From CAYSRC01 sp964433495 (GTDB lineage Bacteria > Bacillota > Clostridia > Oscillospirales > Ruminococcaceae): a stretch of 44,509 nt of DNA. The notes beneath the pieces are model-generated. The model saw only the letters and a program-made list of their open reading frames with translations. It ran no database searches and was not told the origin of the DNA. Shown piece by piece: positions 24,048 to 32,304 of this stretch (positions are counted from its first letter, which is position 1; each line of letters begins with the position of its first letter). The position numbers were made by a program, and so were the translations under genes. The stretch covers positions 1-44,509 of the forward strand of contig CAYSRC010000016.1 in assembly GCA_964433495.1 (NCBI GenBank). The letters are read 5' to 3'.

Positions 24048-24848
24048 ATGAAATATGAATCGGTCCGTCTCGAAAACCAAAACGGCAAGCTTTGGCACAT
24101 CGGCGTGGACGAGAGCGACATCGGCAGGCACGTCATCCTGCCGGGCGACCCCGCGCGCTGCGAAATGGTCGCACAGTACTTTGACAGTGCGGAGTGCAGG
24201 GCCGTGTCGCGCGGCAACCCCACCTATACGGGCAAATATCACGGCGTGGACGTGTCGGTCATGTCCACGGGGATGGGCGGCATGGCAGTGGCCGTCTGCG
24301 TCGAAGAGCTCAAGCACATCGGCGCAAAGACGCTCATACGCATGGGCACGAGCGGCAGCCTTCAACGGTACATCCCCTCGGGCTCGTTCGTCATCGCGAC
24401 GGGCGCCGTCCGCGGCGAGGGCGCGTCCAAGCAGTACATCCCCGCCGAGTACCCGGCGATAGCGGACATCGACGTCGTGTGCGCGCTGCGCGACGCGTGC
24501 GCCGAGTTTGGGGTCAAGCCCTATCTCGGCATCGTCCGAAGCCACGACGCCTTTTATCTTGAAAGCCCCGGCGCGCACGAGGGCTGGGAGCAGCGCATAA
24601 AGCCCTGGACCGACGCGAACGTCCTCGCCATCGAGAACGAGAGCGCGACGCTGTTCACGCTCGGCTCGCTGCTGCGCGGCCTGCGCACCGGCACCATCCT
24701 GCTGACGGGGCCCAGTCTTTACGAGGCGCACGGCAGGATGGGCACGATGAACGACCCCGACTATCCCGAGAAGGTCAAGCTGCTGACGCAGATAACCCTG
24801 CGGGCCATCGAGAAGATCGACAAGCTTCCCGAGCTTGAGCAGAGGTGA
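24048..24848 (+). CDS. Nucleoside phosphorylase (NP-I family) 4
   Basis: A 266-residue phosphorylase with GDPARCEM near residue 34, NPTYTGKY, STGMGGMAVAVCVEELK near 76, RMGTSGSL near 100 and IENESATLFTLG near 198. All principal phosphate and ribose motifs are present. ATG 24048 follows GAGAGG at 10-nt spacing; the in-frame TTG at 24030 has no ribosome site. It is the fourth NP-I paralogue in the window. Keeping several copies suggests separate purine, pyrimidine or deoxy/5'-deoxy specificities. The end overlaps the ribosome site of the next gene. Confidence 0.87.
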   Translation: MKYESVRLENQNGKLWHIGVDESDIGRHVILPGDPARCEMVAQYFDSAECRAVSRGNPTYTGKYHGVDVSVMSTGMGGMAVAVCVEELKHIGAKTLIRMGTSGSLQRYIPSGSFVIATGAVRGEGASKQYIPAEYPAIADIDVVCALRDACAEFGVKPYLGIVRSHDAFYLESPGAHEGWEQRIKPWTDANVLAIENESATLFTLGSLLRGLRTGTILLTGPSLYEAHGRMGTMNDPDYPEKVKLLTQITLRAIEKIDKLPELEQR

Positions 24849-24855
24849 CGGGATA

Positions 24856-25587
24856 TTGGACAGGGTAAAGGCTTATCTTTCAAGCTATAACGCGGCGTCG
24901 TTCTTCAAACGCTTTTTTGTCATGCTGCTTGCGCTTGTGCTGATGAATTTCGGCATTGCGTGCTACTATCAGTGCGGCCTCGGCACCGACCCGTTCTCGG
25001 TGTTCGTGGACGGTGAGCACTCGCTGTTCGGCATGACCTACGGACAGGTGACAAACATCAACAACGTGTTCCTGTTCGCCTTTATGCTCGTCTTCGCGAG
25101 AAAGTACATCCATGTCGGCAGCGTTGTCGGCGCGCTCGTTTCGGGCACGCTCATCGACCTGTTCAACCTGCTCATAAGCACCTGCTTCCCCTGCAAAAAC
25201 CTCGCGGGGCAGGCGGCGATGCTCGCCGTCGGCCTTGTGATCTTTGCCGCCGCCGTGGGGCTGTACATAATCGCGCAGCTCGGCGTCAGCGCGCTCGAGG
25301 CCATACCGCTCTGGCTGTCCGAAAAGACCGAAATCAACCTGCGCTGGCTGCGGGTGGCCGAGGATGTGACCTTTATGGGCATCGGCATCGTGCTCGGCAG
25401 CATAGCGGGCAGGGCCGTCTTCGGCGACATGATAGGCATCGGGACGATTGCGGGCGCCTTCGGCACGGGGCCCGTCATGAAATGGTTCTTAAACGCGGCC
25501 GACGCGCGGCTGCAGCGGTGGCTCGGGCCGCTGCGCAAAGGCGAAGAAGCGGCGCACGAGCCCGAGGGCGTTGGCGAAAGGGCTTGA
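24856..25587 (+). CDS. YczE/YitT-like integral membrane protein
   Basis: A 243-residue protein with about five to six hydrophobic segments. The N-terminal FGIACYYQCGLGTDPFSVF resembles the GTDP-containing signature of the YczE/YyaS family (COG2364). The family's role is unclear; in Bacillus some members affect secondary-metabolite production. TTG 24856 is used because AGAGGTG (24841-24847) precedes it at suitable distance. Placement inside a nucleoside operon suggests a solute-export or uptake function, by inference. The C-terminal tail is charged and cytoplasmic-looking. Confidence 0.7.
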   Translation: MDRVKAYLSSYNAASFFKRFFVMLLALVLMNFGIACYYQCGLGTDPFSVFVDGEHSLFGMTYGQVTNINNVFLFAFMLVFARKYIHVGSVVGALVSGTLIDLFNLLISTCFPCKNLAGQAAMLAVGLVIFAAAVGLYIIAQLGVSALEAIPLWLSEKTEINLRWLRVAEDVTFMGIGIVLGSIAGRAVFGDMIGIGTIAGAFGTGPVMKWFLNAADARLQRWLGPLRKGEEAAHEPEGVGERA

Positions 25588-25677
25588 GGGCTCGGGGGTT
25601 CACTCGTGGTCTCCGCACGCCGGGCCCCGCGATGAAAAGGACGCGGCCCGTCCGGGCGGCGCCGACCGGCGCCGGCG

Positions 25678-25834
25678 GAGGCTTAAGAACTACACCGTCG
25701 AGCGGTACGGGGAACTGTGCGACCGAATCAAAAACGACACGGACTGCATCGCCTCGGGCATCCTCACCGACAGCGACATCGAGGACCCGACGCAGATCCC
25801 GGTCGAGTGCGTCGCGCTCGACTACAAGAACTGA
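25678..25834 (+). pseudogene. Duplicated C-terminal fragment of a BMP lipoprotein gene
   Basis: These 157 bases align without gaps to 26911-27067, the end of the intact BMP gene, including its stop. The fragment encodes RLKNYTVERYGELCDRIKND, later TDSDIEDPTQIP and the terminal ALDYKN. It lacks the signal peptide and about 85% of the protein. The 90 bases before it are unrelated to BMP. Differences such as GELCD for EELYA and VECV for LELV show it has drifted, so it is not an assembly artefact of identical sequence. It probably remains from a tandem BMP gene lost by deletion. Confidence 0.85.
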
Positions 25835-25924
25835 CCGTTTATTTTTCCCATGATGTGAGACGGGCGCAGGCCTGTTTACACATAAAATCCCGCTGAAACC
25901 AAAAACGAAAACGGAGGAACACAA

Positions 25925-27067
25925 ATGAAAAAGCTATTGGCACTTTTGCTTTTGGCCGCCATGGTGCTCACCATGACTGCCTGCGGCAGCACGCCCGCGA
26001 ACACCCCCGACGACACCCCGGGCGGCGGCTCGGATGCGGACGGCGGCGACAGCTATGAGGTCGTCATGCTCATGGACCTTCCCAGCGGCTCGGTCAATGA
26101 CGGCAGCTTCTGCGAGGCGACGTGGAACGGCATACAGCAGTACTGCTCCGAGACGGGCGCGACCTATACCTACATGACCCCCAGCGAGGAGTCGAAGGAC
26201 GCCTACTTAAGCCTTATCGACCAGGCGGTCAAGGTCGGCGGCAAGGTGCTCGTCTGCCCCGGCTATCTGTTCGAGGACGCGATCTATGAGGCGCAGGACA
26301 AATATCCCGACGTCAAGTTCGTGCTCATCGACGGCAGGCCGCACAGCACCGACTATGCGGACTTCCGCACGGGCGACAACGTCTACTCCATCCTGTTCGC
26401 CGAGGGCGAGGTCGGGTTCATGGCGGGCTACGCCTCGGTCATGGAGGGGTACCGCAGCCTCGCGTTCTTCGGCGGCATGGCGGTCACCTCGGTCGCTCGC
26501 TTCGGCTACGGCTATGTCATGGGCGCCGAGCAGGCCGCGAAGGACCTCGGGCTCGCCAAGGGCGACGTCTCGGTCATCTATTGGTACTCGGGCGACTTCA
26601 TCCCCTCGCCCGAAAAGCTGACCACCGTCAAGGGGTGGTATCAGACGGGCACCGAGGTCGTGTTCGCCTGCGGCGGCACCATCTGTGAAAACGCCTTCGC
26701 CGCCGCCGAGGAGCTCGGCAAGGCGGTCATCGGCGTCGACCTCGACCAGGCGGACGACTCGCCGACCGTCATCACCTCGGCGACCAAGGGGTGCGCAAAG
26801 GCCACCTACGACGCGCTGATGGGCTACAAAAACGGCAGCTTCCCCGGCGGCGTCGACGCAGTGCTGGGCGCAAGCGTCGACTGCGTCGGCCTTGCGACGG
26901 GCAGCAGCTGGAGGCTTAAGAACTACACCGTCGAGCAGTATGAGGAGCTGTACGCCCGCATCAAGAACGACACGGACGGCATCGCCTCGAGCATCCTCAC
27001 CGACAGCGACATCGAGGACCCGACGCAGATCCCTCTCGAGCTCGTCGCGCTCGACTACAAGAACTGA
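25925..27067 (+). CDS. BMP-family nucleoside-binding lipoprotein (cluster 2)
   Basis: A 380-residue binding protein with lipobox MTAC (Cys20) and an acidic Gly linker. The mature part begins YEVVMLMDLPSGSVNDGSF, which fits the BMP N-terminus. Conserved stretches are AEGEVGFMAGYASVMEGY, FGYGYVMGAEQAAKDLG, VVFACGGTICENAFAAAEE and VIGVDLDQAD. Sequence similarity to the cluster 1 lipoprotein is modest, so its ligand may differ. CGGAGG lies nine bases before ATG. The upstream 90 bases contain CATGATGT (25849-25856), a half-site of the cluster 1 operator, but no convincing promoter. Confidence 0.9.
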   Translation: MKKLLALLLLAAMVLTMTACGSTPANTPDDTPGGGSDADGGDSYEVVMLMDLPSGSVNDGSFCEATWNGIQQYCSETGATYTYMTPSEESKDAYLSLIDQAVKVGGKVLVCPGYLFEDAIYEAQDKYPDVKFVLIDGRPHSTDYADFRTGDNVYSILFAEGEVGFMAGYASVMEGYRSLAFFGGMAVTSVARFGYGYVMGAEQAAKDLGLAKGDVSVIYWYSGDFIPSPEKLTTVKGWYQTGTEVVFACGGTICENAFAAAEELGKAVIGVDLDQADDSPTVITSATKGCAKATYDALMGYKNGSFPGGVDAVLGASVDCVGLATGSSWRLKNYTVEQYEELYARIKNDTDGIASSILTDSDIEDPTQIPLELVALDYKN

Positions 27068-27083
27068 AACCCGCAACCGCAGA

Positions 27084-27122
27084 CGATGTGATATGGGGGC
27101 GCTTTGCCCCCATATCACATCG
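27084..27122 (+). promoter_or_regulatory. Intercistronic hairpin after BMP gene 2
   Basis: A perfect 17-bp stem (27084-27100 with 27106-27122) and a 5-nt loop lie between the lipoprotein stop and the ATPase start. There is no T-run. It is the counterpart of 4385-4429. Confidence 0.7.
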
Positions 27123-27150
27123 GTTTAATCCGAAACATGAGGATTCAAAT

Positions 27151-28686
27151 ATGGATGAACAATTTGCTGTAGAGATGCAGGGAATCGTCAAGACCTTTCC
27201 CGGCATCGTCGCGTGCGACCGCGTTTCGCTCGAGCTGCGCAGGGGCGAAATCCACGCGCTGCTCGGCGAGAACGGCGCGGGCAAGTCCACGCTGATGAGC
27301 ATCCTTTTCGGGATGTATCAGCCCGAGGCCGGGACGATAAAGGTCAACGGCAGGCCCGCACACATCACGGGGCCCCGGGACGCGACCGAGCTCGGCATCG
27401 GCATGGTGCACCAGCACTTCAAGCTGGTCGAGTGCTTTTCCGTCGTGCGAAACATAATTTTGGGCAGCGAGCCTATGAAGAACGGCGTGCTCGACCTTGA
27501 GACGGCCAAAAAGAGAATCGTAGACTTGAGCGAACGGTACGGGCTGGCGGTCGACCCCGACGCGATTGTCGGGGGCATAACGGTCGGGATGCAGCAGCGC
27601 GTCGAGATCCTCAAGATATTGTACCGCGGCAGCGACATCCTGATCTTTGACGAGCCGACGGCCGTTTTGACGCCGCAGGAGATCGAGGAGCTGATAGCCA
27701 TCATCAAGGGGCTCGCGGCCGAGGGCAAGTCGATCATCTTCATATCCCACAAGCTGGACGAGATAAGCAGGGTCGCCGACCGCGTGACCGTCCTGCGGCG
27801 CGGCAAAAAGATCGGGACGCTCGAGGTCTCAAAGACCACAAAGGAAGAGATGAGCGAGCTCATGGTGGGGCGCAAGGTCAGCTTCACCGTCGACAAGCGC
27901 GAGCAGACGCCGGGCGACGTCGTGCTGGACGTCAAAAACATGGTCATGCGCGGCCGCAGCTCGCAGAAAAACGTCGTCGACGACGTCAGCTTTTCCGTCA
28001 GGCGCGGCGAGATCGTGTGCCTCGCCGGCATCGACGGGAACGGACAGTCCGAGACCATCTACGGCCTTACGGGGATAATGCCGGTGCAGAGCGGCACGAT
28101 CACCCTCGGCGGGGTCGACATAACAAGGGCCGACGTGAGAACGCGCAACCTCGGGGGCATCTCGCACATCCCGGAGGACAGGCACAAGTACGGCCTCATC
28201 CTCGACTTCACTCTGGAAGAAAACCTGATTTTGAAAAGCTATTTCAAGCCCTCGATGCAGCGCCGCTCGTTTATCGACAGGGAAAAGGCGGCGGAGCTTT
28301 CGCAGGAGCTTATTGAAAAATATGACATCAGAACCACCCTCGGGGGCAAGACGGTCGCAAGAAGCATGTCGGGCGGCAACCAGCAAAAGGCGATTGTCGC
28401 GAGGGAGATCGAGCAGGACAGCGACCTTTTGATCGCGGTCCAGCCGACGCGCGGCCTCGACGTCGGCGCGATCGAGTTTGTGCACAAGCAGCTTGTGGCG
28501 CAGCGCGACCGCGGCAAGGCCGTTTTGATGATGTCGCTCGAGCTCGACGAGGTCATGGACGTCAGCGACCGCGTCCTTGTGATGTTCGAGGGCCGCATCG
28601 TCGCCGACATCGACCCGAAAAAGACGACCATACAGCAGATGGGCCTTTATATGGCGGGCGTAAAGAAGGAGAATGACAATGCGTAA
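27151..28686 (+). CDS. ABC importer ATPase, duplicated NBD (cluster 2)
   Basis: A 511-residue fused double ATPase. NBD1 has GENGAGKST near residues 38-46, the GMQQRVEIL signature region and DILIFDEPTAVLTP as Walker B. NBD2 has a degenerate Walker A (GIDGNGQSE), MSGGNQQKAIVARE as signature and AVQPTRGLDVGA. This architecture matches the BMP-associated nucleoside importers and the cluster 1 ATPase. ATG 27151 follows TGAGGA at 7 nt. The upstream in-frame extension to 27088 runs through the hairpin and is rejected. The gene overlaps the next start. Confidence 0.92.
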   Translation: MDEQFAVEMQGIVKTFPGIVACDRVSLELRRGEIHALLGENGAGKSTLMSILFGMYQPEAGTIKVNGRPAHITGPRDATELGIGMVHQHFKLVECFSVVRNIILGSEPMKNGVLDLETAKKRIVDLSERYGLAVDPDAIVGGITVGMQQRVEILKILYRGSDILIFDEPTAVLTPQEIEELIAIIKGLAAEGKSIIFISHKLDEISRVADRVTVLRRGKKIGTLEVSKTTKEEMSELMVGRKVSFTVDKREQTPGDVVLDVKNMVMRGRSSQKNVVDDVSFSVRRGEIVCLAGIDGNGQSETIYGLTGIMPVQSGTITLGGVDITRADVRTRNLGGISHIPEDRHKYGLILDFTLEENLILKSYFKPSMQRRSFIDREKAAELSQELIEKYDIRTTLGGKTVARSMSGGNQQKAIVAREIEQDSDLLIAVQPTRGLDVGAIEFVHKQLVAQRDRGKAVLMMSLELDEVMDVSDRVLVMFEGRIVADIDPKKTTIQQMGLYMAGVKKENDNA

Positions 28687-29803
28687 AGGGAAAAGGACAC
28701 TTAACACCGACGGTTTGGCCACTCTTTCGGCGTCCGCCCTGGCTGCGGTTGCTGGCCTGCTGCTTGCGCTCGTCATCCTGCTCATCTGCGACGCCAAAAA
28801 CGCGTGGCCTGGCTTTTTGACCCTGATAACGGGCGGCATACGCGAGGGCGGCGTCAAGGCGATCGGCGACATCCTCTATCAGGCGATGCCCATCATGATG
28901 TGCGGCGCGGGCCTCGCCATCGCCTTCAAGGCAAACGTGTTCAACATAGGCGGCGGCGGTCAGTTTCTGCTCGGCAGCTTTGTCGCCGTGTACACCGCGA
29001 TAAAATGGGAGTTTCTTCAGGGACCGCTGCGCTGGATAGTCCCGCTGATAGCGGCGACGATATCGGGCGCTCTGTGGGCGCTTATTCCCGGCCTTCTCAA
29101 GGCCTATCGAAACGTCAACGTCATCATCAGCACCATCATGATGAACTACCTCGCGCGGTACATGGTCAACTCGCTCATCAAGGCGTCCATCTACAACGTC
29201 ACCACCGGGCAGTCCAAGAGCATCCCCGCCGAGGCGGTCATGCCGACGCTGGGCCTTGACAAGCTGTTCCCGGGGAGCAGCGCCAACATAGGCATATTCA
29301 TCACGATTGCCGTGTGCGTTATCATCCACATCATCGTCAACAAGACGACCTTCGGCTATGAGCTTCGCGCCTGCGGGCAGAACGAGCACGCCTGCAAGTA
29401 CGCCGGCATAAAGGAGAAGCGCACCGTGATCGTCTCGATCATGATCTCGGGCGCGCTCATCGCGCTCGGCGGCGCGCTGCTCTATCTCTCGGGGTCGGGC
29501 AGAAACATCCGCGTGTTTGACACGCAGCCCACCGAGGGCTTTACCGGCATCTCCATCGCGATTTTGGCCGGAAACTCGCCGCTCGGCGTCATCCTCTCGT
29601 CGCTGTTCATCTCCTTTTTGACGATAGGCGGGCAGTACATCCAGTCCTACGGCTTTGTCAAGGACATCGTGAACATCGTCACCTCGGCGGTCATCTATCT
29701 CTCGGCCTTTTCTCTGTTGCTGCGCCTGTTTTTCGACAGACTTGCGAGAAAGCGCCAGGCCAAGGGGACGCAAGAGGAGACAGAGAAAGGAGACGATCTG
29801 TAA
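28679..29803 (+). CDS. ABC permease 1 (cluster 2)
   Basis: A 374-residue multispanning permease. The family loop reads FKANVFNIGGGGQFLLGSF near residues 80-98, GGGG replacing the more usual GIEGQ. The conserved AYRNVNVIISTIMMNYLARY follows. ATG 28679 is chosen because AAGGAG (28666-28671) gives 7-nt spacing; ATG 28673 is too close to it. It overlaps the ATPase stop. The charged tail ends in a Glu/Lys-rich stretch. Confidence 0.88.
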   Translation: MRKGKRTLNTDGLATLSASALAAVAGLLLALVILLICDAKNAWPGFLTLITGGIREGGVKAIGDILYQAMPIMMCGAGLAIAFKANVFNIGGGGQFLLGSFVAVYTAIKWEFLQGPLRWIVPLIAATISGALWALIPGLLKAYRNVNVIISTIMMNYLARYMVNSLIKASIYNVTTGQSKSIPAEAVMPTLGLDKLFPGSSANIGIFITIAVCVIIHIIVNKTTFGYELRACGQNEHACKYAGIKEKRTVIVSIMISGALIALGGALLYLSGSGRNIRVFDTQPTEGFTGISIAILAGNSPLGVILSSLFISFLTIGGQYIQSYGFVKDIVNIVTSAVIYLSAFSLLLRLFFDRLARKRQAKGTQEETEKGDDL

Positions 29804-30757
29804 ATGGAGGTTTTCTACTACATCGCCAACATGTGCCTGTGCTTTTTCATCCCGCTTTTGGTCGTCGCGGTCGCGGGGCTGTTCTCCGAAAAGAGCGGCG
29901 TGCTGAACATGTGTCTTGAGGGCATCATGATCATGGGCGCCTTTTCGGGCGCGCTCTTCATGCACTATATGGAGAACTATATGCAGGGGCAGCTTTTGCT
30001 CGTCTGCGCCATGGCCGTTTCGAGCGTGGTGGGGATGCTGTTCACCCAGCTGCACGCCTTTGCGGCGATCAAGCTCAAGGCCGACCAGAGCATAAGCGCG
30101 ATGGCGCTCAACTCCTTCGCGGCCGCGTTCGCCATCTTTGTCGCCCGCTCGATCACGGGCAGCCAGAACATCTCGTTCACAAACACCTTCAGGATCGAAA
30201 AGGTGCCCGTCCTCGGGGACATCCCGGTCTTGGGCAGGATTTTGTTTCAAAACGCCTATATCACGACCTACATCGGCTTTGCGATCATCGGCGTCGCGAT
30301 CTTTGTCTTCTCCGAGACGCGCTTCGGCATGAGGCTGAGCGCGTGCGGCGAGAACCCGCAGGCGGCCGACTCCCTCGGCATCAACGTCTACCGCACACGG
30401 TATGTCGCGCTCGCGATCTCGGGCGCGCTCGGCGGCCTCGGCGGGCTCATCTACATCGTGCCCACCGTCACGTCGTTCGGCGGCGACGTCTACGGCTACG
30501 GCTTTTTGGCGATGTCGGTGCTTATGCTGGGCCAGTGGAAGCCGGTGCGCCTGCTGTTCGCGGCGTTGCTGTTCTCGCTCATCAAGACGGTCGCCTCGGG
30601 CTACATGAGCATCCCGTTCCTCTCGGATCTCGGGCTGTCCGACAACTTTTACAAGAGCCTCCCGTACATCATCACGCTGGTGATTTTGGCGGTCTCGTCG
30701 AACAAGGCCGTCGGGCCCAAGGCCTGCGGCGAGCCCTATGACAAGGGCCGGCGCTGA
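29804..30757 (+). CDS. ABC permease 2 (cluster 2)
   Basis: A 317-residue permease with FSEKSGVLNMCLEGIMIMGA near residues 26-45, the second-permease version of the family loop, and about eight to nine hydrophobic segments. GAAAGGAG precedes ATG directly after the stop of permease 1. It completes the second importer. The nucleoside hydrolase follows 17 bases downstream. Confidence 0.9.
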   Translation: MEVFYYIANMCLCFFIPLLVVAVAGLFSEKSGVLNMCLEGIMIMGAFSGALFMHYMENYMQGQLLLVCAMAVSSVVGMLFTQLHAFAAIKLKADQSISAMALNSFAAAFAIFVARSITGSQNISFTNTFRIEKVPVLGDIPVLGRILFQNAYITTYIGFAIIGVAIFVFSETRFGMRLSACGENPQAADSLGINVYRTRYVALAISGALGGLGGLIYIVPTVTSFGGDVYGYGFLAMSVLMLGQWKPVRLLFAALLFSLIKTVASGYMSIPFLSDLGLSDNFYKSLPYIITLVILAVSSNKAVGPKACGEPYDKGRR

Positions 30758-30774
30758 CCGCGGGGGCAAAGGTT

Positions 30775-31791
30775 ATGGCAGAGAAGAGAAAAAAGGTCAT
30801 ACTTGACTGCGACATCGGCACCGACGACGCCGTCGCCATGCTGGGTCTGCTGCTGGCGGACAACGTCGAGGTCGCCGCAATCACCACCGTGCACGGGAAT
30901 CTGCCCGTCGAGCAGACGACGCAAAACGCCCTCTCGCTCGTCAACTTTCTGGGGCTTGACGTCCCCGTGTACATGGGGTGCCCGCACTCGCTGACCCACG
31001 GCCTCATGCCGGGGCGCACGCAGAACACCCTGTGCCAGACCGTCCGAAAGGAGTATAAGGGCGAGCAGGTTCTCATCCACGAGCCGTCGATAGGGCTTCC
31101 CACGGGCGGCAGAACGGCCGAGCGCGAGCACGCCGTGAGCTATCTTGTGCGTACCCTGCGCGAGTCGGAGGAGCCGGTGGACGTGTGCGCGATAGGGCCG
31201 CTTACCAACATCGCCGCGGCGCTCACCCTCGCGCCCGAGGTCGCGAAAAAGATAGGCACGCTCTACATCATGGGCGGCGGCATCAGCACGGGCAACAGGA
31301 CACCCGTGGGAGAGGCCAACTTTGTCGACGACGCCGAGGCCGCCGCCAAGGTGATGCTGAGCGGCGCGAACCTGTTCATCGGGCCCATCGAGGGCAACGA
31401 GGCGGGCGCGACCTACCGCCGTGCCGACATCGAGGACATCGAGGCGCTCGGCACAAGGTCGTCCGCGTTCGTCGGCGCGCTGCTGCGGCGCTTTTTGTGG
31501 CGGTGCGACTATCTGTGGCGGCCCGGCTTCGACCTGCCGCCCTACCGTTTCTCGGAGGGCGCGAGCTGCTGCGTCCACGACTGGGCGGCCGTTGCGCCCG
31601 CAATCGACCCCGCGACGGCGACCGACGTGCGCCGCGAGGTGTGCCGCGTCGACTGCTCGGGCGGCATGGCGGACGGCCAGCTCGTCATCGACCGCCGCGG
31701 ATACTATGCCGACGCGAACGCCTCGGTCGTGTACGACATGGACGAAAAGCGCTGCAAGGGACTTTTGCTCGAGCTGCTTGCGGGGTTTTAG
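30775..31791 (+). CDS. Nucleoside hydrolase (IUNH family)
   Basis: A 338-residue nucleosidase that hydrolyses a ribonucleoside to base and ribose without phosphate. The calcium/catalytic motif is LDCDIGTDDAVAM (residues 10-22), where family members have DTDPGxDDA. NIAAALTLAPE, MGGGISTGN followed by EANFVDDAEAA, and the C-terminal CCVHDWAAVAP motif with the last calcium Asp are all present. As the last gene of cluster 2 it offers a hydrolytic route beside the three phosphorylases. Inosine/uridine or broad specificity is possible. A terminator lies 70 bases on. Confidence 0.9.
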   Translation: MAEKRKKVILDCDIGTDDAVAMLGLLLADNVEVAAITTVHGNLPVEQTTQNALSLVNFLGLDVPVYMGCPHSLTHGLMPGRTQNTLCQTVRKEYKGEQVLIHEPSIGLPTGGRTAEREHAVSYLVRTLRESEEPVDVCAIGPLTNIAAALTLAPEVAKKIGTLYIMGGGISTGNRTPVGEANFVDDAEAAAKVMLSGANLFIGPIEGNEAGATYRRADIEDIEALGTRSSAFVGALLRRFLWRCDYLWRPGFDLPPYRFSEGASCCVHDWAAVAPAIDPATATDVRREVCRVDCSGGMADGQLVIDRRGYYADANASVVYDMDEKRCKGLLLELLAGF

Positions 31792-31860
31792 CGCCCGACG
31801 CCTTTCAATTGTCGCGGTTTTTGCGGCGGCTTGACAGGATAAGCCATGGACTCTCGGCGC

Positions 31861-31892
31861 AGGGCCGGCGGTGCAAACCGCCGGCCTTTCGC
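31861..31892 (+). terminator. Terminator of cluster 2
   Basis: GGCCGGCGGT (31863-31872) pairs with 31877-31886 around GCAA, extended by two weak pairs, then TTTCGCTTT. The remaining 31893-32184 shows no gene. Confidence 0.65.
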
Positions 31893-32184
31893 TTTGCGGG
31901 GCTCCGACGCGCCCCGCCCGGCGAAGACGGCTTTGAGCGACGGCCCGACCGCGCACCGAAAGCGGGACACGGCCCAACGCATGGTTTGGGGCTCGCCTGC
32001 GTTTTTGTTGTTTAAAAGCTTTTTGGGGAATTGAAGAAAAAGCATCCTTAAACGCCCGACAGGCAGTGTCACAGCACACGCGGCCGCCCTTTGCCGCGGG
32101 GATCGTCCCGCAGGGAAAAGGAGTTCTTTGAAAAGCGGCCGCGGACGCTCGGGGCAGAGCGTCCGAGACGGCAGCTCTGTGTCC

Positions 32185-32214
32185 TTGCAAACACACGGTC
32201 GGATATGATAGAAT
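32185..32214 (+). promoter_or_regulatory. Promoter of the pilus-like operon
   Basis: TTGCAA (32185-32190), an 18-nt spacer, TAGAAT (32209-32214). The leader at 32218-32273 has an imperfect A-rich/T-rich GC hairpin (ACGGCGGGG...CCCCGCTTTTT) that could act as an attenuator. Confidence 0.55.
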
Positions 32215-32304
32215 TACAAAAAAACGGCGGGGTGCTTTTTTGCGCGCTTTTGCGCCGCCGCTGCCCCGCTTTTTGAAACGCGTTTTCCCCGGAGGAGCAG
32301 ATAT

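Noticed and set aside
25571..25834. Intact 87-codon gene
   Set aside because: Only its last 52 codons match a protein (the BMP C-terminus). The front part is unrelated and no ribosome site is seen, so it is a gene remnant.
28562..30769. Very long minus-strand open frame (735 codons)
   Set aside because: It is antisense to two clear permeases and has shadow-type composition. The plus-strand genes have family motifs and ribosome sites.
30736..32196. Minus-strand open frame of 486 codons
   Set aside because: It lies antisense to the nucleoside hydrolase and runs into non-coding DNA. No recognisable protein.
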